From NCBI RefSeq assembly GCF_017744445.1, contig NZ_JAGIBH010000006.1, positions 62,001-126,000 of the forward strand: 64,000 nt of DNA, written 5' to 3'. Made by a program: the position numbers and the translations under genes. Shown in pieces: positions 45,079-53,889 of this stretch. The stretch is from Caulobacter sp. (lineage in GTDB: Bacteria; Pseudomonadota; Alphaproteobacteria; Caulobacterales; Caulobacteraceae). Every line of letters starts with the position of its first letter. Positions within the stretch are counted from its first letter, which is position 1. Below the pieces are notes generated by a model, which worked only from the letters and a program-made list of their open reading frames with translations, searched no databases and was not told the DNA's origin.

Positions 45079-46023
45079 TCAGCGGCCCGAGATGACGTCG
45101 GCCAGATTCCGCAGCTGCCGGCTCACGGCCTGTCGCAGGCGATAGCCCGCGGAGCTCGGCGGTTTGTCTTCTAGCGGACGGCCATAGGGATACTCGTCCT
45201 CTGGAGCTGAGGAGGCGCCGTCCTGAGGCTTCCGCGCGATGGCCAGGTTGACCCAATGGGCGTCCATCAGCGCGAACGTCCTCACCGGTTCCGCCTCGCG
45301 GTCCGTCGGCGTCAGGCCATTCACCAAGTGGCAGCGCTTGATATCGACGAAGCCCTTCTCCGCCAGCAGCCAGGTCATGTAGTCGGCGGTAAGGGGGCTT
45401 TCGAGTGTCCCGTAGGCGGCCATTTCCGCCGCCAAGGCCGCTTCCTGCTCGACATTGCCCGGGATCCAGTTGGAGTCGCCCAGGATGACCAGCTGGCCGC
45501 CGGGGCGCAGGGCGTTCAGGGTCTTCTCCAGCGCCACATGCTCGTCGACGACGTGGTGGAAGCTCTCGAAATAGATCACCGCGTCAGCGGAGTCCGGCTC
45601 CAGCTGAGCCTCCTCCATCGTGGCGGCCTGCCAGGTCACGCGACGGTAGAAGTGCTCGCTGCCACGCAGTCGAAGATATTCGCGCACCCGCTTGCGGGCC
45701 GCCTGGATCATTTCCGGCGAGGGTTCGACGCACTCGACGCGGTACCAGAGGGAAGCCAGGATTTCGGTCGCCCATCCGGCGCCGGAGCCGACCTCCACGA
45801 TCCGGGCGCCCGGCGGCAGGTTCAGCGCTTGCAGCGCGCTGAGCAGCTGGAGCATCGCGGTGAAATAGCTGGGATGCCCGGGACGCCAATCCAGCGGTTT
45901 TTCGACCAGGCCCCGACGATCGTCTGGCGCGAGATTGGCGACGTAGCGGATCGCGGCATCCGTGAACGCCGCATAGTCCTGGCGGGCGTTCGCATGGAAA
46001 CGTTTCGGGCCGGCATAACTCAT
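45079..46023 (-). CDS. Class I SAM-dependent methyltransferase
   Basis: 314 residues. Motif I is RIVEVGSGAGWATEIL (about 76-91), with the ribose-binding acid in VECVEPSPEM. DAVIYFESFHHV and LNALRPGGQLVILGDSNW are motifs II-III. The N-terminal 70 residues (NARQDYAAFTDAAIRYVANL) and the C-terminal Pro/Arg tail are accessory. Substrate unknown. The neighbourhood of glycosyltransferases suggests a glycan or lipid, but this is weak evidence. Confidence 0.75.
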   Translation of the reverse strand: MSYAGPKRFHANARQDYAAFTDAAIRYVANLAPDDRRGLVEKPLDWRPGHPSYFTAMLQLLSALQALNLPPGARIVEVGSGAGWATEILASLWYRVECVEPSPEMIQAARKRVREYLRLRGSEHFYRRVTWQAATMEEAQLEPDSADAVIYFESFHHVVDEHVALEKTLNALRPGGQLVILGDSNWIPGNVEQEAALAAEMAAYGTLESPLTADYMTWLLAEKGFVDIKRCHLVNGLTPTDREAEPVRTFALMDAHWVNLAIARKPQDGASSAPEDEYPYGRPLEDKPPSSAGYRLRQAVSRQLRNLADVISGR

Positions 46024-46138
46024 GGCGACCTCCCTGGTACGACTTGTGTCGAGGTCGCTACGGCCACCCCTTCAGCCAGTGAAGGGGGAAATCAAAAGTT
46101 GAGTCCATCGGCAAGCGATCTTTTTGAGCGCGTGCGCT

Positions 46139-46999
46139 TCAGCCGCCCGCCTTCTGGATCGCCGCCAGGCCTTCGCGATAGGTCGGGTACAGCGGTCGCC
46201 AGCCCAGCTCGGCCTTGGCTCGGGCGTTCGAGACACGCTTGTTCTCGGCGTAGAACCGCCGCGTGGCGGGCGACATGCCCAGTTCGTTGAACGGCAGGTC
46301 CGGCGGAACGGGGACGCCCAGCAGGTGGGCGGCGTGCTCCATGACATCCTGCGGCGGAGCCGGGGCGTCGTCGACCAGGTTGTAGATGCCGCCGGCGCGA
46401 GGACGCGCCAGGGAGGCCAGCAGGCCCGTGACGATGTCATCCAGGTGGATGCGGCTGAACACTTGGCCCGGCTTGACGATGCGGCGGCCTTCGCCGGCCC
46501 GCAGGCGATCCAGGGCGCTGCGGCCGGGGCCGTAGATGCCGGGCAGGCGGAAGGTCGTGACCGTCAGGCCCATGCCGCGCCCGACCTGGCGCCAATCACG
46601 CTCGGCCCCCACGCGGCGAGCGCCTTCGACCGACTGGGCCTTGAGGGGAGACGTCTCGAACACCCAGCGGCCTTCGAAGTCGCCATAGACTCCGGTCGTG
46701 GAGAGGTAGCCGATCCAATCGGGAAATGACCCTGCCTGCGCCAGGGCGGGAATCAGCGACTCGAGCGCCGGGCAGCCGTCGGGGCCGGGCGGGGCGGTGA
46801 TCAGGATCGCATTCACGCCGGTGAGCGCGGCGGCCATGGCGTCCCGGTCGTCCGGATCGGCGGGCGTGATTCCCTGGGCGCGCAGCCGATCGGCCTGATT
46901 GGCGTCCCGCGCCGTGGCGGCGATCTCCCAGCCACGTGCTCGCAACACGCGTGAAAACGCCGCGCCGACATAGCCCAGACCGAACACAAACAGACGCAA
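46139..46999 (-). CDS. NAD(P)-binding epimerase/dehydratase-like protein (YeeZ-like SDR)
   Basis: 286 residues with an atypical SDR fold. The dinucleotide motif is FVFGLGYVGAAF (GxGxxG, about 3-14), followed by a short strand ending AATARD. STTGVYGDF (about 103) holds the active-site Thr/Tyr region, without the full YxxxK. FSRIHLDDIV and GIYNLVDDAPAP (about 190-215) are typical of the extended-SDR C-terminal half. Function unknown; in E. coli the relative YeeZ is uncharacterised. Confidence 0.75.
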   Translation of the reverse strand: MRLFVFGLGYVGAAFSRVLRARGWEIAATARDANQADRLRAQGITPADPDDRDAMAAALTGVNAILITAPPGPDGCPALESLIPALAQAGSFPDWIGYLSTTGVYGDFEGRWVFETSPLKAQSVEGARRVGAERDWRQVGRGMGLTVTTFRLPGIYGPGRSALDRLRAGEGRRIVKPGQVFSRIHLDDIVTGLLASLARPRAGGIYNLVDDAPAPPQDVMEHAAHLLGVPVPPDLPFNELGMSPATRRFYAENKRVSNARAKAELGWRPLYPTYREGLAAIQKAGG

Positions 47000-47148
47000 C
47001 GCTTAGAACTCCGCCCCCAGAAGACCCGGCGGAATCTAGCCTCCGAAAAAACCTGCTCCGCAACCCCCCAAAGGGCGCTTGCAAAGCGCGAAGGCCTCTG
47101 CCATAAGCCGCCTCCTCGTCGCGGGGCGCTCTTCTGAGCCCCTCCGAT

Positions 47149-47223
47149 GCGGGCGTAGCTCAGTGGTAGAGCGCAACCTTGCCAAGGTTGATGTCGAGAG
47201 TTCGAATCTCTTCGCCCGCTCCA
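47149..47223 (+). tRNA. tRNA-Gly (GCC), copy 1
   Basis: 75 bases including an encoded CCA. Acceptor stem GCGGGCG pairs with CGCCCGC; D-arm GCTC..GAGC; anticodon stem CAACC/GGTTG with anticodon GCC at 47181-47183; T-loop TTCGAAT. The cloverleaf is complete. Confidence 0.97.
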
Positions 47224-47272
47224 TTCTCCCGGCTTTTCGGGTAGTCTGGATGAGTACATATCTCGCGAATGG

Positions 47273-47347
47273 GCGGGCGTAGCTCAGTGGTAGAGCACAA
47301 CCTTGCCAAGGTTGGGGTCGAGAGTTCGAATCTCTTCGCCCGCTCCA
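47273..47347 (+). tRNA. tRNA-Gly (GCC), copy 2
   Basis: A second 75-base tRNA-Gly with encoded CCA and anticodon GCC at 47305-47307, 49 bases after the first. It differs from copy 1 by G to A after the D-stem and by GG for AT in the variable region. The two are probably cotranscribed. Confidence 0.97.
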
Positions 47348-47446
47348 TTCTCGAATTTTTCCGGACAACCTAGACGCAGACGACGGCCTCATCTGGACCG
47401 GCGATTCGCGTGTTCCTGCGCGTCGGCTTGGCCTAAGCTCCGCCGC

Positions 47447-49204
47447 ATGACTCGCATCGCATCCTGCCTGGCCGGTGTCTGCCTCGCCGCGCTGACGGTC
47501 TCGGCCGCCTGGGCCGGACCCGCGTCCGTCAACCTGACCAAGCTGGTCATCCGCTACGAGGCCCTGGGCGATCCGGGCGAGGACCCTGATTCCGGCGGCT
47601 CGGCCGATGCGCGCTGGAAGCTGCCCGACGTCTCGCCGGCCGCCGACGCCGATCGCACCGCCAGGCTCAAGCAGATCCAGGGCGAGCTGAAGGCCATGGG
47701 CGACAAGGGGCTGGGCGATGATGAGCGCCTGACCCGCGACCTGCTGCTGTTCAGCCTGCGCGACCGCATCGAGGCGGCGGGTTTCGACGAAGCGCGCATG
47801 CCGTTCAGCAGTGACGGCGGCTTCGACGTGATGATGCTTTACCGGGCCAGCGGCACGACCCTGCGCGACGCCGACGAGGCGCGCCGCTGGATCGCGCTGT
47901 TGAACGGCATGCCCAGCTGGTACGCGACCAATATCGACAATGCCCGGCGCGGCGTCGCCAGCGGCTTCGTCCAGGCCGTCCCGACGGCTCAGGCGGTGCT
48001 TGAGCGCGCCCAGCGGGCGGCCGCCACGCCGCTGTCCGACGACCCGCTGCTGGCGCCGCTGCGGGCGTTGCCTGACAGCATCCCCGAGCGCGCGGCCCTG
48101 ATCGCTGAGGGCGAGAAGGCGGTCACTGACAAGGTCGCGCCCGCTCGCGCCAGCTTCGTCAAATTCATGACCGACGAGTATGTCCCGCACGCCGCCAGGA
48201 GCCTGGCGGCCTCGGACCTGCCGGATGGCAAGCGCTACTACGCCTTCCTCGCGCGTAGGCACACGACCACCGACCTGACGCCGGACCAGATCCACGACAT
48301 CGGCCAGGCCGAGGTGGCCCGTATCCGCGCCCGGATGGAGCAGGCCATGAAGGCCGCGGGCTTCCAGGGCGACCTGACGGCCTTCATCGCCATGCTGCGC
48401 AAGGATCCGCGCTTCTATGCGACCAGCCGCCAGCAGCTGCTGGAGAAGTCCAGCGAGATCGCCAAGCGCGCCGACGACCAGCTGCCGGCCCATTTCGGCG
48501 TCCTGCCGCGCCTGACCTACGGCGTGCGGCCGGTGCCGGCCAGCATCGAGAAGGGCTATACCACCGGCCGCTATTTCGGCGGCGATCCCAAGGTCGGCCG
48601 GGCCGGCGGGCTGATGATCAACACCTCGGAACTGGACCAGCGGCCGCTGTACGAGCTGCCGGCCCTGGTGCTGCACGAAGGCGCGCCGGGTCACCACATC
48701 CAGACCTCGCTGGCCCAGGAGCAGGTTGGCGTGCCGGAGTTCCGCAGGAACCTCTACTTCACCGCCTATGGCGAGGGCTGGGGCCTCTATTCGGAGTGGC
48801 TGGGCGAGGAAATGGGGATCTACCGCGACCCCTATGAGCTGTTCGGCCGGCTGTCCTACGAGATGTGGCGCGCCTGCCGCCTGGTGGCCGACACCGGCAT
48901 GCACTGGAAGGGCTGGACCCTGGACCAGGCCCGCGCCTGCTTCACCGACAACACCGCCCTGTCGCCGGTGAATATCGAGGTCGAGCTCAAGCGCTATGTC
49001 TCGTGGCCTGGCCAGGCCCTGGCCTACAAGATCGGCGAGCTGAAGCTGCTGGAATTGCGCCAGAAGGCCGAGAAGAAGCTGGGCGACCGCTTCGACGAAC
49101 GCGGCTTCCACGACGCGGTGCTATTGCACGGCTCGCTGCCGCTGTCGGTGCTGGAGACCCGCGTCGACGCCTGGATCAGTCAACAGAACAACAAGAAGAA
49201 ATAG
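47447..49204 (+). CDS. Exported DUF885 family peptidase-like protein
   Basis: 585 residues from ATG 47447, with a signal peptide ending AAWA/GPAS. DUF885 proteins are predicted zinc carboxypeptidase-like enzymes. The metal motif is LHEGAPGHHIQ (about 408), and the family segments YFTAYGEGWGLYSEWLGEEMG and YVSWPGQALAYKIGELK lie downstream in the expected order. The location is probably periplasmic. Substrate unknown. It starts 99 bases after the second tRNA. Confidence 0.85.
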   Translation: MTRIASCLAGVCLAALTVSAAWAGPASVNLTKLVIRYEALGDPGEDPDSGGSADARWKLPDVSPAADADRTARLKQIQGELKAMGDKGLGDDERLTRDLLLFSLRDRIEAAGFDEARMPFSSDGGFDVMMLYRASGTTLRDADEARRWIALLNGMPSWYATNIDNARRGVASGFVQAVPTAQAVLERAQRAAATPLSDDPLLAPLRALPDSIPERAALIAEGEKAVTDKVAPARASFVKFMTDEYVPHAARSLAASDLPDGKRYYAFLARRHTTTDLTPDQIHDIGQAEVARIRARMEQAMKAAGFQGDLTAFIAMLRKDPRFYATSRQQLLEKSSEIAKRADDQLPAHFGVLPRLTYGVRPVPASIEKGYTTGRYFGGDPKVGRAGGLMINTSELDQRPLYELPALVLHEGAPGHHIQTSLAQEQVGVPEFRRNLYFTAYGEGWGLYSEWLGEEMGIYRDPYELFGRLSYEMWRACRLVADTGMHWKGWTLDQARACFTDNTALSPVNIEVELKRYVSWPGQALAYKIGELKLLELRQKAEKKLGDRFDERGFHDAVLLHGSLPLSVLETRVDAWISQQNNKKK

Positions 49205-49210
49205 GGGCTT

Positions 49211-49310
49211 GTCATCCCGGCCGAAGCGTAGCGAAGAGCCGGGACCGCAACAGGCTCCGCGTTTCCGGCGGTCCCGGCTCGGCGCACTTCGCGCTTGGCC
49301 GGGATGACAG
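49211..49310. repeat. Extragenic palindrome (GTCATCCCGG type), unoccupied copy
   Basis: A 100-bp copy bounded by GTCATCCCGGCCGAAGCG and its inverted form ending GGGATGAC, with an inner stem GGGACCGC / GCGGTCCC and a loop of about 20 bases. Its arms match those around the GIY-YIG gene at 41515-41978. Confidence 0.85.
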
Positions 49311-49330
49311 GATTTGAGGGAAGAACGTAG

Positions 49331-50254
49331 ATGGCCAAGATCACCGTCCTCGGCGAATGCATGGTCGAGCTGTCGCCGGAAGCTCATGACGGCGGCGCGC
49401 CGCTGTACCGGATGGGCTATGCCGGCGACACGTTCAATACGGCGATCTACATGGCCCGGCTGGGCGACCAGGTGGCCTACTGCACGGCGCTGGGACAGGG
49501 GGATCCCTTCAGCGAGGGCGTGCTGTCGACCATGCGTCGCGAGGCCATGGACACCCGCCTGGTCCGCCAGGTCGAGAACCGCCTGCCGGGCCTCTACGCC
49601 ATCGTTCTCGATGACCACGGCGAGCGTAAATTCCATTACTGGCGCGAGCGGGCCCCGATCCGCGACCTGTTCTCGGCCCACACCGCCGACCAGCTGATCG
49701 AGGCGGCCAAGGCCAGCGACCTCGTCTACCTGTCGGGCGTGACCCTGGCGGTGGTCGGCGACATCGGCCGGGCGCGCCTGAAGGACATGCTGGCCTATGT
49801 CCATTCGCGCGGCGTCGCCGTGGCGCTGGACTTCAACTATCGCTCGGCCCTGTGGCCCAGCGCGGAAGCCGCCCGCGAAGCGCTGGACGGCGTCGTGCCG
49901 TCGTGCCGCTACGTCTCGCTGAGCAGCGAGGACAGCCGCCCGCTCTATGACCGCGAGGCCGAGGACCTGGCCGGCGAGTGGGCCGCGGCGGGCGCCGAGG
50001 TAGTGGCGCGCGACGAGAGCCATTGCGTCAATGTCCATCGCCAAGACGGCCGCACGGCCACGCCGGCGCCGGGGCGGGTCAAGGCGGTCGACACCACCGG
50101 GGCGGGGGACAGCTTCAACGCCGCCTACCTGTCGTCGCGCCTGGCGGGCCTGTCCATTCCGGAAGCGGTCGCGCGCGCCCATGCCCTGGCGGCGCTGGTG
50201 GTCTCGCACCGGGGCGCCATCCTGCCCCACGACGTGGCGCTGAACGTCGCCTAG
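49331..50254 (+). CDS. kdgK: PfkB-family sugar kinase, probable 2-dehydro-3-deoxygluconokinase
   Basis: 307 residues of the ribokinase/PfkB family. The N-terminal sugar site is LGECMVELSPE; GYAGDTFNTAIYMARLG (about 29-45) carries PfkB signature 1; DTTGAGDSFNAAY (about 256) is signature 2 with the catalytic Asp. The start and the AGDTFN element fit KdgK, which makes 2-keto-3-deoxy-6-phosphogluconate for the Entner-Doudoroff pathway, the main sugar route in Caulobacter. The exact substrate is inferred. Confidence 0.8.
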   Translation: MAKITVLGECMVELSPEAHDGGAPLYRMGYAGDTFNTAIYMARLGDQVAYCTALGQGDPFSEGVLSTMRREAMDTRLVRQVENRLPGLYAIVLDDHGERKFHYWRERAPIRDLFSAHTADQLIEAAKASDLVYLSGVTLAVVGDIGRARLKDMLAYVHSRGVAVALDFNYRSALWPSAEAAREALDGVVPSCRYVSLSSEDSRPLYDREAEDLAGEWAAAGAEVVARDESHCVNVHRQDGRTATPAPGRVKAVDTTGAGDSFNAAYLSSRLAGLSIPEAVARAHALAALVVSHRGAILPHDVALNVA

Positions 50255-50263
50255 GCACGGCTC

Positions 50264-51130
50264 ATGATTTCACTGCCCGACGCGCTTGAGCCGAGCCCCG
50301 TCCAGGCGGACCTGGCCGCCCGCTTCCTGACGCCCGCGATCCCCGCGATCGAGGCTCTGCTGCTGGCGCTGCGGGCGGAAACGGACGCAGCGCTGGCGAC
50401 CGACGCGCCGCGCTACGGCAAGCCCTATCCCTATGGCTATTGCCTGGAGATCACCCTGGATGTGATGACGCGGCTGCGCCTGCGGATGCAGCAGGCGCCC
50501 CGGTCCACGGGCGAGGAGGCGGTGCGGGCCTTCTTGCTCGGCGGCGGGGAGGGGCGGCAGGTCTGGGGCATCCTGCGCGAACGCTATTTCCAGAACGCGA
50601 TGGTGCTGGGCGACCTCTATGTCGATGTCGCCAACGACTCCGTCGATCCGAGCAAGCCTAAGGTCGAGATCCTGCCGTTGGCGGCGTCGGGCCTGGCCCT
50701 GGTCGAGACCGTCGAGGACTTCGTCCGCATCGCTGAGCCCTATTGGAACGTGCGTCTCTACGCCAATACGGCGCTGCCGTTCCTGGCCCCGCTGTTTCCG
50801 TTCCTGGCGGTGAACGCCTCGGGCCAGGTCAGGCTGGAGGCGCGACCAAACCACATGATGCGCCTGCTGGCCGGCGGGGGCTTTGTCCAGTCGGAGCGCT
50901 GGCTGGCCGAAGGCCCCGAGCCGTCGCCGGAGATCGTCCAGGCGGTGCGCGAGGCTTGCCCGCCGGATATCCTGGCGCTTGGCCCCCACGCGAGCCGCGA
51001 GGCGTCGATCGCGATGTGCCGCGCCCTGCGAGCGGCGGGCGCCAGCGACAAGGCCTGGCTGGACCAGATGTGTGTGATTCTCGAACGCATCCCGGTGGTG
51101 AGCGTCCAGGGCGCGAACGCTCGTCTCTGA
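50264..51130 (+). CDS. Conserved hypothetical protein after kdgK
   Basis: 288 residues, no signal peptide and no membrane helix. It contains a charged helical start, a motif YGKPYPYGYCLEIT (about 46-59), GDLYVDVANDSVDP (about 118) and a hydrophobic segment LPFLAPLFPFLAVNASG (about 170). I do not recognise the family. It follows kdgK by 9 bp and is probably cotranscribed; codon use is normal for the genome. Confidence 0.6.
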   Translation: MISLPDALEPSPVQADLAARFLTPAIPAIEALLLALRAETDAALATDAPRYGKPYPYGYCLEITLDVMTRLRLRMQQAPRSTGEEAVRAFLLGGGEGRQVWGILRERYFQNAMVLGDLYVDVANDSVDPSKPKVEILPLAASGLALVETVEDFVRIAEPYWNVRLYANTALPFLAPLFPFLAVNASGQVRLEARPNHMMRLLAGGGFVQSERWLAEGPEPSPEIVQAVREACPPDILALGPHASREASIAMCRALRAAGASDKAWLDQMCVILERIPVVSVQGANARL

Positions 51131-51276
51131 GCGGGAATTGGCGATCTGCTATCCAATAAGATCAATGAGTTATGTTCATGGAGCTTGAGTATAATAGGAA
51201 TATCTTCCTCTCCTCAGGAAAATAAACCTATAGTCGTATCCATCGGCCGCGCTCGCGGTCGAGAGGAGAGGACGCC

Positions 51277-51645
51277 ATGCTGGTTCAAGCCCTTGAGGAC
51301 ATCTGGGCGATCACGCCCGATCCCCGTCGCGACCGCCTGACGGTCGGCTTCGTCACCCATCTCGTTTCCCTGGCCACCGGCGTGCCGGCGGCCGAGATCT
51401 CGACGCCCAAGCGGGCCTCGCACGCCGCCGTCCGCGCGCGGCAGCTGGCCATCTACCTGACTCACATCACCTTCCACTGGCCGCTGGCGCGGGTGGCCTT
51501 CGCGTTCGGCCGCGACCGCACGACCTGCGGCCACGCCTGCCGCAAGATCGAGGACCTGCGCGAGGACGCCGCCTTCGACCGCCGTCTGGCCGAGCTGGAA
51601 GCCTGCCTGCGCCAGGCGCCGGCCCACGCCCAGGGGATGCCGTGA
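51277..51645 (+). CDS. Stand-alone DnaA domain IV-like DNA-binding protein
   Basis: 122 residues consisting almost only of a helix-turn-helix like domain IV of DnaA. The segment RARQLAIYLTHITFHWPLARVAFAFGRDRTTCGHACRKIE (described by its ends, about 50-90) parallels the DnaA signature, with GRDRTTCGHA in place of the usual GRDHTTVLHA. There is no ATPase domain. It could bind DnaA boxes or related sites and compete with DnaA, or be a dedicated regulator. It starts after an AT-rich gap and its stop overlaps the next gene (TGATG). Confidence 0.75.
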   Translation: MLVQALEDIWAITPDPRRDRLTVGFVTHLVSLATGVPAAEISTPKRASHAAVRARQLAIYLTHITFHWPLARVAFAFGRDRTTCGHACRKIEDLREDAAFDRRLAELEACLRQAPAHAQGMP

Positions 51646-52370
51646 TGAGCGTCGACGCGATCTTCGAGGCGGAGCTGGAGACTCGCCGGCTGGCGGAGCG
51701 CGCTATGCGGCTCTTGGCCCGTCCCGGCGCGGTGATCGAGGCGCAGGGCGTCGGCTACGGCGTGCGGCTGGGCGCCAGCCGGCGGCGCAGCGTGATGCTG
51801 GTGCTGGACGAGGCCGCCTTCCAGGTCCTGGCCCGGGAGGCGACCCTGAAGGTGCGTCCGCAGGGCGGCTGGGCGATGACCGCGCGGCTCGACCCTGTCG
51901 CGCCGCCGCCCGGACGCCCCGGCGTGATCGAAGCGGTGGTCGAAACCGCCGAAGGCAAGGTGCGCCGCAATCTGGGGGAGTCGCCGATCGCCTGGCTGGC
52001 CCGGCGTCGCGACGGGGCAGGGCGGCCATGGCTGTCGGCGATCGAGGCCGCCGCGGGCGAGCGCCTGCGCGAGGAATTCGAGAGCCTGGGAACGCAGGGG
52101 CGCACCACCATGCGCTGGGACCTGACGCCCCGCGTCTCGGGCGGTCGTCCGCGCCTGGCGCCGGCCGAACGCGACCACGCGACCCGCGAGCGGATCGCCA
52201 AGGCGCTGGCGGCGGTCGGTCCGGGCCTGCGCGAGATTCTGGAGAAGGTGTGCCTGATGGGCTCGGCCCTGGAGCAGGCGGAAGCCGCGCTGAAGCTGCC
52301 GCGCCGGGCGGGCAAGACGGTCCTGAAACTCGCCCTGCAACGCCTGGCGCAGCATTACCGGATGGCTTAG
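51645..52370 (+). CDS. DUF6456-type protein, coupled to the DnaA-IV gene
   Basis: 241 residues from ATG 51645 (TGATG overlap; a GTG at 51642 is possible). The C-terminal half (about 110-240) has features of DUF6456: SPIAWLARRRD, AAAGERLREEFE, WDLTPRVSGGRPR, then a helical end GKTVLKLALQRLAQHY. This resembles the C-terminal half of phage-type or cell-cycle HTH proteins. It probably binds DNA or acts with its partner. The stops of this gene and the convergent SDR gene overlap. Confidence 0.6.
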   Translation: MSVDAIFEAELETRRLAERAMRLLARPGAVIEAQGVGYGVRLGASRRRSVMLVLDEAAFQVLAREATLKVRPQGGWAMTARLDPVAPPPGRPGVIEAVVETAEGKVRRNLGESPIAWLARRRDGAGRPWLSAIEAAAGERLREEFESLGTQGRTTMRWDLTPRVSGGRPRLAPAERDHATRERIAKALAAVGPGLREILEKVCLMGSALEQAEAALKLPRRAGKTVLKLALQRLAQHYRMA

Positions 52371-53116
52371 CGGTTGCCGCCGGCGACCGCGATGATCTCG
52401 CCGGTGATCCAGTAGCTGTCCGGCGAGGCCAGGAAGGTCGCCACCGGCGCGATGTCCGACGGCTGGCCCATGCGGCCCAGCGGGGTCTGGGCGATCATCT
52501 GGGTCTCCAGCTCGCTGCCGATGATGCCCATGGTGTGGGTGCCTTCGGTCTCGACCGCGCCGGGCGAGATGGCGTTGACGCGGATCTTGCGCGGACCCAG
52601 CTCCTTGGCCAGCACGCGGGTGATCGAGTCCACGGCGGCCTTGGTGCCGGTGTAGACCGAGGCGGTCGGGATATCGACCGTGGTCGCCGCCGAGCTGATG
52701 TTGATGATGCTGCCGCCCTCGGGGCCGAAGCGCTTGGCCGCTTCCTGCGCCGACAGCAGCGTGCCTAGCACGTTGATGTCGAACTGGCGGCGGTAGTGGG
52801 CTTCGGTCACGTCTTCCAGCGCCGCGAACTCGTAGACGCCGGCGTTGTTGACCAGGATGTCGACGCCGCCGAAGGCCTTCACGGTCTCGTCGAACAGGGC
52901 CGTCACCTCGGCGCTCTTGGCCACGTCGCCCTTGACGGCGATGGCCTTGCCGCCGGCGGCGACGATCTCGGCCACCACCTTGTCGGCGCCTTCGCGGCTG
53001 GAGGCATAGTTGACCGCCACGGCTGCGCCCTCGGCGGCCAGGGCCTTGGCGATCGCCGCCCCGATGCCCTTCGAGGCGCCGGTCACGACGGCGGTTTTGC
53101 CGGTAAGCTTGCTCAT
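52367..53116 (-). CDS. Short-chain dehydrogenase/reductase
   Basis: 249 residues from ATG 53116, a classical SDR like FabG. Cofactor motif TGASKGIG (about 12-19); NNAG (about 88); catalytic Ser in ISSAAT; YTGTKAAV with Tyr-Lys (about 155-159). The Asn/Tyr after strand 2 (NYASSREGA) suggest NADP. The substrate is unknown. The gene is divergent from yqeY across a gap with a short dyad. Confidence 0.85.
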   Translation of the reverse strand: MSKLTGKTAVVTGASKGIGAAIAKALAAEGAAVAVNYASSREGADKVVAEIVAAGGKAIAVKGDVAKSAEVTALFDETVKAFGGVDILVNNAGVYEFAALEDVTEAHYRRQFDINVLGTLLSAQEAAKRFGPEGGSIINISSAATTVDIPTASVYTGTKAAVDSITRVLAKELGPRKIRVNAISPGAVETEGTHTMGIIGSELETQMIAQTPLGRMGQPSDIAPVATFLASPDSYWITGEIIAVAGGNR

Positions 53117-53164
53117 TGATCTCTCTCCGTTCGGCCAGAGGCCGGTCGCCCTTATCGGCGAACG

Positions 53165-53190
53165 CTTCGACATTTAGATAATCATCGAAG
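53165..53190. promoter_or_regulatory. Dyad in the SDR-yqeY gap, possible operator
   Basis: CTTCGA and TCGAAG, 14 bases apart, around an AT-rich centre, 48 bases upstream of the SDR start. It is shaped like a TetR/LysR-type site; support is weak. Confidence 0.3.
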
Positions 53191-53304
53191 TGATTCAATG
53201 AGCGAGGAGACGAGAATTTTTGCATGCCTGTCGATGCAGGCTAGAAGTGGCCCGGAAACGGGATGGCTCTGTCCTCGAACAGAGTGAACTGAAAGGACGA
53301 CGAC

Positions 53305-53778
53305 ATGGCTTTGCTCGACGCGCTCAAGGCGGACCAACTGGCGGCGCGCAAGCAGAACGACCGCCTGAAGGCCGATGTGCTCACCACCCTGATCGGCGAA
53401 GCGACCCAGATCACGACCGAGGAATTCAAGCGCGGCGTGACGGAGGTCTCGGACGAGAAGGTCGTCGCCACCGTCGCGAAGTTCGTGAAGAACACCAAGC
53501 TGACGCTGGAAAACCTGGCGACCGAACGCGCCCGCCTGGCCGAAGCCGGCGGCGATGCGTCCAAGGTGGATGAGCGGATCAAGGCGGCTGAAACCGAACT
53601 GGCGATCCTGTCCTCGTATGGCCCCAAGCAGATGACGGAAGCCGAGCTGCGCGAGGTCATCAATGACTTCAAGACCAAGAACCCCGACGCCAATGTCGGG
53701 GCGATCATGGCTTACCTGAAGACCAGCTTCGGCGGTCAGTATGACGGCAAGTCGGCCAGCGCCTTGGCAAAGGGGTAG
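53305..53778 (+). CDS. GatB/YqeY domain protein
   Basis: 157 residues, the normal size for YqeY-like proteins: helical N-terminal part with the NDRLKADVLTTLIGEATQI segment, then the GatB-type C-terminal domain (GPKQMTEAELREVI, GAIMAYLKTSFGGQYDGK). The domain binds tRNA in the amidotransferase GatB; the free-standing protein has no settled role. An AAAGGA site precedes the ATG. Confidence 0.9.
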   Translation: MALLDALKADQLAARKQNDRLKADVLTTLIGEATQITTEEFKRGVTEVSDEKVVATVAKFVKNTKLTLENLATERARLAEAGGDASKVDERIKAAETELAILSSYGPKQMTEAELREVINDFKTKNPDANVGAIMAYLKTSFGGQYDGKSASALAKG

Positions 53779-53889
53779 GTCGACGCCGCGATGCGGAAAA
53801 GACTCTGCCGAAACGGGGAATAGTCCCGAGGCGGGGCGCATGAGACGACCTTGAGGCGGCCAGCCGGCCAATCAGCCCAGGAGCGTCTC

